Shown here: positions 53,174 to 59,201 of the stretch, in pieces
Numbering within the stretch: the stretch's first letter is position 1
How the letters are laid out: every line of letters starts with the position of its first letter
Source of the DNA: Nitrosarchaeum sp.
Lineage (GTDB): Archaea; Thermoproteota; Nitrososphaeria; Nitrososphaerales; Nitrosopumilaceae
Direction: 5' to 3'
Assembly (NCBI RefSeq): GCF_035968265.1
Contig: NZ_JAVYIM010000002.1
Coordinates: forward strand, 186,001 to 250,000
Length of the DNA stretch: 64,000 nt
Notes under the pieces: model-generated
What the model saw: the letters and a program-made list of their open reading frames with translations, nothing else
The model's database searches: none
Told to the model about the DNA's origin: nothing
Program-made: the position numbers and the translations under genes

Positions 53174-53239
53174 TTGACCGCTAGACTATCGGGCTACCAA
53201 AACAAATTCTGATGTTTTAGCATATAATCATTTACTAAT

Positions 53240-53569
53240 TTACTTGAACTTTACTTCATGAATAGCTGTTGCATAATCGCACTCTGCTTTTAATCTCATG
53301 TATGGAATTAATCTATAATGAATAGAGTACAAATAATCCTCTTTTCTAATAATTCCTTTTTGCATTAGTGATACTAGACCACGGGATGTAATTCCAATCT
53401 TTGTATTTGTTTTTTCACATACCTCATCACGTTTTTTTTGATATTGTTCTAATGAAAATGCTACATCATTAATTTCTAAAATCAAAGGCCACACAATTTC
53501 AGCCCATACAAATCTTCTGTTTTCAGTAGCTGATGCATACTTGCCTTTTTCACTCAACATTAATAACAT
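53240..53569 (-). CDS. 109-residue protein, possible winged helix
   Basis: A soluble protein with an N-terminal helix LLMLSEKGKYASATENRRFVW and a C-terminal half (TNTKIGITSRGLVSLMQKGIIRKEDYLYSIHYRLIPYMRL) that could form a helix-turn-helix plus wing. Two Cys and no membrane segment. I do not recognise a named family. ATG 53569 is preferred over TTG 53575. It is divergent from the YkgJ-type gene, with only about 25 nt between starts, so promoters overlap. Confidence 0.6.
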   Translation of the reverse strand: MLLMLSEKGKYASATENRRFVWAEIVWPLILEINDVAFSLEQYQKKRDEVCEKTNTKIGITSRGLVSLMQKGIIRKEDYLYSIHYRLIPYMRLKAECDYATAIHEVKFK

Positions 53570-53595
53570 CTGCAAAAGAAGTTATAACTTAATAG

Positions 53596-54300
53596 TTGTC
53601 TCAAAAAGAAATTGAAGAATCACTGAATTTATTACAAAAAGATTGGGATGTTGATCCAATTTTGCGCCAATTCATGCTAGGAAAAATAACAGATGTTAGC
53701 GATTATTCCATTAAAGTAAAAGATGTTATTTTTCATATTCCCTATCTGGCATCCGAAAAAAAATATATTTTGTGGAAATGTTTTTGGCCAGACTGTCATA
53801 ACTGCTGTGACCGACAAGGTAGACTGCCATTAACATCTGATGATCTAATTACTATTGGAAAGGGTCTAAAATACAAAAAGACATCTGATTTTATAAAAAA
53901 TGAAACAATAACTACAACTTGGCAAGACTCTTCTCCTTCTGGCCAAATCACTACAATGACTACAATTAATCTAAAAAGAAAAAAAGATGAGACTGTACAG
54001 GAAGACGGAACTCACATCTCTTGTAGGTTCTTAGATGAAAAAGGTGGATGTAGCATGCATCCAGACAGACCTGGTGTATGTTACCTGTACCCTTTCTCTA
54101 CATGGCTTGAAAATGAAAAAGGTATGGCACGCGTTCATGCCACATACCAGTTTACTGGTGATTGTCCTGGGTTTTACCTGGCAGAAGACATGCAGAAAAT
54201 GAAACAAGAGCTCAAAGACTATTCAAAGATAATTTATGATTATACATTATCGTCAAGCAGAACAATGAGAGAAAACTTTGGCTCTGTTAGTTTTGGTTAG
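53596..54300 (+). CDS. YkgJ-type cysteine cluster protein
   Basis: A 234-residue protein with Cys motifs CFWPDCHNCC (about residues 60-70) and CRFLDEKGGCSMHPDRPGVCYLYPF (about 135-160), the signature of the CxxCxxCC / UPF0153 family. These Cys probably bind zinc or an Fe-S cluster. The reaction is unknown. The start is TTG at 53596. Its stop overlaps the convergent reductase gene by 4 nt. Confidence 0.82.
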   Translation: MSQKEIEESLNLLQKDWDVDPILRQFMLGKITDVSDYSIKVKDVIFHIPYLASEKKYILWKCFWPDCHNCCDRQGRLPLTSDDLITIGKGLKYKKTSDFIKNETITTTWQDSSPSGQITTMTTINLKRKKDETVQEDGTHISCRFLDEKGGCSMHPDRPGVCYLYPFSTWLENEKGMARVHATYQFTGDCPGFYLAEDMQKMKQELKDYSKIIYDYTLSSSRTMRENFGSVSFG

Positions 54301-55310
54301 GCTTTTGCCACTTTCATCAGATCAGAAATCTTTACATCCATTCCAAATCTAGCTTCGTTTTTCTTCATGTATCTAAAAATTGAGATAAAGTCTGGAAGTG
54401 ACTTGAAGAAATTAAAGTCCTTGCGAATCTTTGCTCTAACAAACTTGAAAACTTTGTCGTATATCTTGTAATGTTCATCAACTGCTTTTTCATAAGCTGC
54501 AAAGTCATGCATGTTCTCAATAAAGATATCAACACATTGCATACTTGGAATGATTCCTTCACCTAGTAATGCATAGACTGTACCAATTGATTCACCAATT
54601 CCTACCACTTTGCCTTTGTAAAATGGCTTACACTTGCCAGGAGTTGCAAGTCTGATTGGCCTTCCTTTAGTTTTTTGAACTTTGCCACCATATTTTTTTA
54701 GAAAATCGTCAGTTGCCTTGATGTGATTCTTTCTGTAATCTCCTGCACCAATATGTGCCCACTTTTCACCTAGCGGGAAATACCAAAAGTATCCAGACAT
54801 TCCTGGAAATGGTTCAATGTAAAAATCGTCAAATGGCACTTTGTCTTCATATTCTACTTTGTATTCGTATGTTGGCAAGAAAAAATCCTCTTCTAGTTTT
54901 GGAAGATAAGTTCTCGCAAATCCAGTACAATCAACTATCATGTCGTACTCTTTTTCTAATTCTTCTAACTTTGGTGCTACGCCGTAAATAATTTTGGAAT
55001 CTTTAATGAAATCTTTGATTAATGCAAGTTTGTCATACGTGCACAAGCCATGCAGACCGATATCAAAATTTACGTTATTGTTCATCTTTACATGCATGGT
55101 CTTTCCGTCATGGATTAGAAAGTCCTCAAAACTTCGCCCTACTTTGCTGCAAAACTTGTCTAGTTCTGATTTTATTGTACCCCACGCGCAAATAGAGTCA
55201 TGTCTCTCTTGTGTGCTTCGCTCATAACCTACAACCTCGTGTTCTGAATTTTTGAGTCTGGCCATAAGATAACTTCCTGCAACACCCATCCCCATAACTG
55301 CAATCTTCAT
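54297..55310 (-). CDS. Geranylgeranyl reductase family FAD-dependent protein
   Basis: A 337-residue flavoprotein. The FAD-binding dinucleotide motif is GMGVAGSYLMARL at the N-terminus with an acidic strand end VVGYER. DMIVDCTGFARTYLP is the second FAD contact, and VVGIGESIGTVYALLGEGI holds the conserved GDA-like segment. Family members saturate the prenyl chains of archaeal lipids or reduce other polyprenyl groups. It probably acts at the membrane surface. Thaumarchaea usually have several paralogues, so the substrate is uncertain. Confidence 0.82.
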   Translation of the reverse strand: MKIAVMGMGVAGSYLMARLKNSEHEVVGYERSTQERHDSICAWGTIKSELDKFCSKVGRSFEDFLIHDGKTMHVKMNNNVNFDIGLHGLCTYDKLALIKDFIKDSKIIYGVAPKLEELEKEYDMIVDCTGFARTYLPKLEEDFFLPTYEYKVEYEDKVPFDDFYIEPFPGMSGYFWYFPLGEKWAHIGAGDYRKNHIKATDDFLKKYGGKVQKTKGRPIRLATPGKCKPFYKGKVVGIGESIGTVYALLGEGIIPSMQCVDIFIENMHDFAAYEKAVDEHYKIYDKVFKFVRAKIRKDFNFFKSLPDFISIFRYMKKNEARFGMDVKISDLMKVAKA

Positions 55311-55507
55311 TTAGCCTAAATCTGATCAGACCTAATAAAAACACTATCTGGTGATTTTACTAGTGATAAATTTTTGAATCTCTTAACTAATCATATGAAT
55401 ACTATGAACATATACAAATTTAGGTGAAATGGGTTATTGATGTAATTACGATGCTAAAAGAGCAATAGACACTCTCAAGTTAAATTTGGAGATATTTTAA
55501 AAAAATT

Positions 55508-56107
55508 ATGGATACATTTGATGCGATAAAATCAAGAAGATCAATTAAGAGTTTTCAAAATTATTCTATGAGCAAAGAAGAGATTAATCAATTATTGGAA
55601 GCTGCCATTTTGTCCCCAACATCATACAACATTCAGAATTGGCGATTTGTCATTGTGACAAAACAGGAAATCAAAGACAAGCTTTGCGCTTTATCATATG
55701 GTCAAAGACAAGTTGCAGAGGCATCTTTGGTAATTATTTTATGTGCTGACTTGAAGGCGTGGGATAAAAATCCAGAAAGATACTGGATAAACATTCCAGA
55801 AGGTCCACGTCAATCCATTGCAAAAGCAATCAGGCAATCATACACTGGAAATCCAACACTTGAAAAAGATGAGGCAATGCGCTCTTGTGGATTTGCAGCT
55901 CAAACCATTATGCTTGCAGCAAAAGCAATGGGTTATGATACTTGTCCTATGGAGGGATTTGATTTTGGAAAAGTTGGCAATCTGATTAACTTGCCGTCTG
56001 ATCACATCATATCTATGATGGTAGTTGTTGGCAAAAAAGCAAAAGACGCTTCTCCACGAGGTGGGCAGTTACCATTATCTGAAGTAGTTTTTGAAGATCA
56101 TTTTTAG
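55508..56107 (+). CDS. Nitroreductase family protein
   Basis: A 199-residue FMN enzyme: AIKSRRSIKSF (FMN phosphate contacts), AAILSPTSYNIQNWRFVIV, and the C-terminal AAKAMGYDTCPMEGF and MMVVVGKKAKDASPRGG. It would reduce quinones, nitro compounds or similar acceptors with NAD(P)H as a dimer. It stands alone, with about 200 nt of upstream DNA (55311-55507) in which I see no gene. Its stop overlaps the convergent zinc-ribbon gene by 4 nt. Confidence 0.92.
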   Translation: MDTFDAIKSRRSIKSFQNYSMSKEEINQLLEAAILSPTSYNIQNWRFVIVTKQEIKDKLCALSYGQRQVAEASLVIILCADLKAWDKNPERYWINIPEGPRQSIAKAIRQSYTGNPTLEKDEAMRSCGFAAQTIMLAAKAMGYDTCPMEGFDFGKVGNLINLPSDHIISMMVVVGKKAKDASPRGGQLPLSEVVFEDHF

Positions 56108-56307
56108 TGATTTGAGAAAGGATACTTTTCATCACACTTGCTACATCTATCATGCATTCCCTTAGCAGGTTTTGTCAATCCACAAAACTCGCAATATCTC
56201 ATAATTCCAAGATCGATTAATTTTTTAGAGCAAAATGACCACTGTTCTTCAGAATGCTTTGATTGTGCATTGCTGCAAATAAGACAAATTTCATCTGATT
56301 CATTCAA
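56104..56307 (-). CDS. 67-residue double zinc-ribbon protein
   Basis: CLIC, then a lone Cys in SFCSKK, then CEFC and CSKC, about seven Cys in all, give two likely zinc knuckles. The open frame runs up to 56484, but its 5' part is Phe/Lys/Asn-rich, has no start codon that avoids overlapping the divergent gene at 56470, and does not look like protein. TTG at 56307 is the chosen start. Function unknown. Confidence 0.5.
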   Translation of the reverse strand: MNESDEICLICSNAQSKHSEEQWSFCSKKLIDLGIMRYCEFCGLTKPAKGMHDRCSKCDEKYPFSNH

Positions 56308-56469
56308 TGACTGTTCGAATTTAATGGCATTTTTATTATTTGCTAATGATTTTTTCAGAAAACAATCCTGAAAATAATTTTTTAACAAATAATTTTTAGA
56401 AAAAATATGGATCAAAGATATGAATGAATTCTTAGTGAGCGTTATTACTAAAATTGTTCTAGATACTTT

Positions 56470-56883
56470 ATGACAAAAGAACAATCACAAGTCCACAAAT
56501 GGACTGCTGATGAGACAGTTGCAAAAATACAACATGCCTCAAAAAACATCAAAGAATATTCATATTTGATGAAAAATACCGTCAAGACAATTCGAGAAAG
56601 TGGTGCCATACCAGAACTAGCTGATGCAATACGTGAAGCTTCGTTTGCATTGCGCGATACTGTAAATGAAATCAATCAGACAACAAAAGAGATTCACAAA
56701 AAAGGAGTAGTAGCAGAAACAGCTAACGCGATAGATAGTACGATCATCTCTGTTGAAGATTCTGTAAATACAGTAAAAGAGATTGCAGTTGATGCCGGAA
56801 AAGTACTACCTCATTCAAAAAAGGCTGTACGTGATGGAATTCAAAAAGCAAGACATCTCAAGCTAAAAGTAGGTGTAGTATGA
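56470..56883 (+). CDS. Amphipathic helical protein of a three-gene operon
   Basis: A 137-residue protein made almost wholly of helices, with no Cys and regular heptad-like spacing (VAKIQHASKNIKEYSYLMKN, IREASFALRDTVNEINQTTK, IDSTIISVEDSVNTVKEIAV) and a basic end ARHLKLKVG. It resembles phasin-like or DUF948-like helical proteins only in general style. The stop overlaps the next gene by 4 nt (ATGA). Function unknown. Confidence 0.75.
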   Translation: MTKEQSQVHKWTADETVAKIQHASKNIKEYSYLMKNTVKTIRESGAIPELADAIREASFALRDTVNEINQTTKEIHKKGVVAETANAIDSTIISVEDSVNTVKEIAVDAGKVLPHSKKAVRDGIQKARHLKLKVGVV

Positions 56884-57152
56884 GAACAGAACAGAAATTG
56901 GTTTTACTGCCACCAATTTCTAATTCTGTAAAGTTTAGTTTGTTTTTACACACATTGGATTTAGTAATTAAAATTGGCAGATATTTTTCTATAACCTCTA
57001 TTGTTTTAACTGGATTGAATTTGGTTTTTGCAGTAAGCGAATTTTATGGAAATAACATTGTGTTTGGAATGATACACTCTCTTTTTGTAATAAGCGGTAT
57101 TATCTTTGCTATACAGTCACGCGTAACTGGATATATCCACAAATCTGGGTGA
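56880..57152 (+). CDS. Small two-TM protein of a three-gene operon
   Basis: A 90-residue membrane protein with two helices (about residues 36-56, YFSITSIVLTGLNLVFAVS, and 62-82, IVFGMIHSLFVISGIIFAIQ) joined by a short turn with YGNN. It has a polar N-terminus and a short basic tail. Both ends should face the same side. It lies between two genes for helical soluble proteins, with 4-nt overlap on one side and 1 nt on the other, so it is a plausible membrane dock for them. No family recognised. Confidence 0.72.
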   Translation: MRTEQKLVLLPPISNSVKFSLFLHTLDLVIKIGRYFSITSIVLTGLNLVFAVSEFYGNNIVFGMIHSLFVISGIIFAIQSRVTGYIHKSG

Positions 57153-57153
57153 T

Positions 57154-57657
57154 ATGATGGAAGAAAAAAAGAGTAAACTAAGTGAGATTCGAGCCACTGC
57201 TTTTGATGCAGTAGAGATGATGCGTCTCATAGGCAATCCTGGAGTGATCGAGTCGCTAAGTAAGGTACGAGATACTGCTTTTCAGATAAATGAGATTATT
57301 CATGGGCTTCAGACACCTCAAATGGTAAAAAACATTGAAAACTTTAGAATAATTTCTGAGAACTTTAATGAAGTTTCTAGTAAAATGCAAAGTACGGTTA
57401 ATCATCTAAAGGAGACTGGTATTATTGATAAAACTACTCATCTTGTAGATTCTGCAAAACAAAAAATTGATTCATTTGATGGAATCAATGCCGATATTGG
57501 TAGTGTTGTTGCATCTACAAAAGAGATGCTTGATTCTGTTTCTGGTCTTGTAATTGAAATAACACAGACTGTCTCTTCAGTTAAAAAATCACAGACAGCA
57601 GCTAATGTTTCAGATTCTATTACTGATGTAAAAGAATTCTACCATACAGTATCATAA
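57154..57657 (+). CDS. Second amphipathic helical protein of the operon
   Basis: A 167-residue all-helical protein (AFDAVEMMRLIGNPGVIESLSKV, RIISENFNEVSSKMQSTVNHLKE, DIGSVVASTKEMLDSVSGLVIEI) without Cys or membrane segment. The style matches the first protein of the operon; they may be distant paralogues that form a coiled-coil pair. The frame opens ATGATG at 57154, 1 nt after the previous stop. Function unknown. Confidence 0.75.
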   Translation: MMEEKKSKLSEIRATAFDAVEMMRLIGNPGVIESLSKVRDTAFQINEIIHGLQTPQMVKNIENFRIISENFNEVSSKMQSTVNHLKETGIIDKTTHLVDSAKQKIDSFDGINADIGSVVASTKEMLDSVSGLVIEITQTVSSVKKSQTAANVSDSITDVKEFYHTVS

Positions 57658-57703
57658 CTAATTCCATTTCAGACATTGTTCAAATTTATAATTCTGAATA
57701 AAC

Positions 57704-58015
57704 TTAGAGCCAAGATGAATATCTGCCATCAAGTGTAATTGCGTAAAACCATTCTTGTCAACTCGTCAGATGCAATGTTTCCGTGATATCTCGAACTACA
57801 GTAGGTGCAGATCTTGTCTCGCATATCTTCAATTTGTTTTTTTGCATTACAAATAGCCCACCACAAATGTATGTGAACAGAATCTTCAATTATCCCTCTC
57901 TTTAGTTCGTCTATCTCACGAACATCAATTATTACAAAATCGTTTTTTGAGACATTATCTCCTTTGTAATCTTGTCTGCTGTGAGTTGTTTTATGAGTAC
58001 TGCAATTTGTTCCAA
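57704..58015 (-). pseudogene. Rhodanese-like gene with two frameshifts
   Basis: Read on the minus strand, three frames joined give one rhodanese domain. The parts are TTG-started EQIAVLIKQLTADKITKEI, then FVIIDVREIDELKRGIIEDS and the catalytic loop CTYCSSRYHGNIASDEL, then FYAITLDGRYSSWL and a stop at 57704. The first shift is at the T6 run 57943-57948, where one lost base explains it. The second is near 57745-57760. Unless both are sequencing errors, the gene is dead. No intact copy is in the window. Confidence 0.75.
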
Positions 58016-58047
58016 ATGTTTAAGAATATCATGAATTTAGATCATTT

Positions 58048-58149
58048 ATGGCCCAAAGTAAATGTCCTTACTGTAGCTCACTGTTTGAAAACAATGAGGT
58101 ACTATCAAAACACATAGACAAAGTACACAACGCTGCAGAACCAATCTAG
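58048..58149 (+). CDS. 33-residue C2H2 zinc-finger protein
   Basis: ATG at 58048 opens a 33-codon frame with CPYCSSLFENNEVLSKHIDKVH, which has classic C-x2-C-x12-H-x4-H spacing and Phe and Leu core residues. The whole protein is one finger plus a short tail. Single C2H2 fingers of this size occur in archaea and may bind nucleic acid or protein. It is divergent from the broken rhodanese gene with about 30 nt between starts. Confidence 0.6.
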   Translation: MAQSKCPYCSSLFENNEVLSKHIDKVHNAAEPI

Positions 58150-58278
58150 TCTTTTTGGGTAAAACATGCCTGCCAGTAGTCATAACTTCTAGCTAGTGCA
58201 GCCAAATTTTACTTTCATTAAAGTGCTAGATTTGCAAGTTTTTAAAAATTTTAAATCAAATACAGTTACATCTATTTT

Positions 58279-58380
58279 ATGAAACCTCAATCATGTAGAA
58301 ACTGTGGAAAAGAGTTGCATCAAAATCAAAGAGTTTGCCCTAGTTGTGGTAGGGATACTGGTTATGATGATACTGAATGA
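58279..58380 (+). CDS. 33-residue zinc-ribbon protein
   Basis: ATG at 58279 opens a 33-codon frame: CRNCGKELHQNQRVCPSCGRD gives two CxxCG knuckles, a minimal zinc ribbon, with an acidic YDDTE end. It lies about 130 nt after the C2H2 mini-gene in the same direction. The DNA between (58150-58278) shows no gene. Confidence 0.6.
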   Translation: MKPQSCRNCGKELHQNQRVCPSCGRDTGYDDTE

Positions 58381-58495
58381 TTTTTGAATTATTTTAGTAT
58401 CTGATTATCCCTTATGAACTATTTTATTATTGGTTTTTGGATTGCATAAAAAATGAAAACTAGTTTTACGCCTATCTTCATTTATAAAAATAATC

Positions 58496-58507
58496 TTACA
58501 TTTGTAA
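58496..58507. promoter_or_regulatory. Operator-like palindrome, copy 1, upstream of DoxX gene
   Basis: TTACATTTGTAA is a perfect palindrome (TTACA-tt-TGTAA) and part of a 15-bp direct repeat with the copy 44 bp downstream. It lies just before the TATA-like attatatttta at about 58517-58527. Confidence 0.6.
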
Positions 58508-58539
58508 AGTGTTCATATTATATTTTAGTTTAGTACATT

Positions 58540-58551
58540 TTACATTTGTAA
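58540..58551. promoter_or_regulatory. Operator-like palindrome, copy 2, near DoxX transcription start
   Basis: Second identical TTACATTTGTAA, within the identical 15-bp TTACATTTGTAAAGT. It lies about 20-25 nt after the TATA-like box, where transcription should begin, so a bound regulator would block polymerase. Confidence 0.6.
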
Positions 58552-58598
58552 AGTCTGCTATTTTACTATCTCAACTTTTTAGAATATCTGAAGAAAAA

Positions 58599-59018
58599 AT
58601 GAACGTAACACAATTTACAGAAACAAATCAACTCCATGAGATGACTTATTGGGGGATTAGAGCATCCATAGGAGTAATCTTTATTGTATATGGATTGCAA
58701 AAATTCCATCCAATATGGAGAGATTATCTTATAGGTTTTGGATTACCTCCAGAACTGCAAATCCCTATAGCATTGGCAGAAACTATTGGCGGAATATTCC
58801 TAATTGCAGGATTCATGACAAGAATTACAGGAATAATATTCAGTGTGATTCTACTTGATGCAATATTTCACATCAGATGGGAAAAAGGATTTCTCATATC
58901 TCAAGGAGGTTGGGATTATGATCTTGCCTTGTTTGCAATGGTTCTTTTTGTTCTAGTTACAGGTTCAGGTAAAATATCACTTGCATCAAAAGTGAAGATT
59001 CCAAATCTTCTTCACTAG
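58599..59018 (+). CDS. DoxX family membrane protein
   Basis: A protein of about 139 residues with four membrane helices, the DoxX/YphA layout: YWGIRASIGVIFIVYGLQKF, then GFGLPPELQIPIALAETIGGIFLIAGF, then RITGIIFSVILLDAIFHIRW and YDLALFAMVLFVLVTG. The conserved Lys-Phe, Glu (AETIGG) and Trp residues are present. Members are linked to redox and sulfur stress, but the reaction is unknown. ATG 58599 is preferred: the upstream extension to 58509 covers the promoter palindromes. Confidence 0.85.
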   Translation: MNVTQFTETNQLHEMTYWGIRASIGVIFIVYGLQKFHPIWRDYLIGFGLPPELQIPIALAETIGGIFLIAGFMTRITGIIFSVILLDAIFHIRWEKGFLISQGGWDYDLALFAMVLFVLVTGSGKISLASKVKIPNLLH

Positions 59019-59040
59019 TTTTTTTATTTTTCATATCTAT

Positions 59041-59163
59041 CTACATACGTTTTATTCTCTGAAACAGTAGTTGAATCTGTGGGCTCATTTTTGTTCCAAA
59101 ATGGGGATCAGGCTCAAAAAAATAAGATTTTGATATATGTGTTGCCAGTGGAACTTTTTCCAA
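59041..59163 (-). other. Possible ORF remnant downstream of leuS
   Basis: A 40-codon minus-strand frame from TTG 59163 has protein-like content (THISKSYFFEPDPHFGTKMS) but no ATG, no promoter of its own and no recognised family. It could be a short gene co-transcribed with leuS, a gene fragment or chance. The rest of 59019-59201 is spacer. Confidence 0.25.
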
Positions 59164-59201
59164 AACTGGTGTTCTGAATCACTGATGTTGAATCTAAATC
59201 T

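Larger units (their letters stand above)
53088..53195 (-). tRNA. tRNA-Gln (anticodon CTG) with two predicted introns
   Basis: On the minus strand, AGCCCGA pairs with TCGGGCT and is followed by discriminator A. The T-arm is GGCAG-TTCGAAT-CTGCC. The anticodon stem CTGCC/GGCGG holds a 22-nt loop starting CT-CTG-G, so the anticodon is CTG. An anticodon-loop intron of 15 nt (about 53123-53137) and a D-loop intron of 20 nt (53154-53173) bring the mature length to 73 nt. Pair A1-U72 and A73 fit glutamine in archaea. No CCA is encoded. Confidence 0.8.

Noticed and set aside
53088-53195. Reading the split tRNA as tRNA-Glu(CTC)
   Set aside because: That needs an anticodon loop CTCTCAA, which cannot be built from the exons without breaking the anticodon stem; CTG with A1-U72 and A73 fits glutamine.
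55311-55507. Possible small gene between the reductase and nitroreductase genes
   Set aside because: Only very short frames (for example a 5-codon ATG frame) occur; the stretch looks like promoter DNA.
56308-56484. N-terminal extension of the zinc-ribbon protein to give 126 residues
   Set aside because: It would overlap the start of the divergent gene at 56470 and has a composition unlike the neighbouring proteins.
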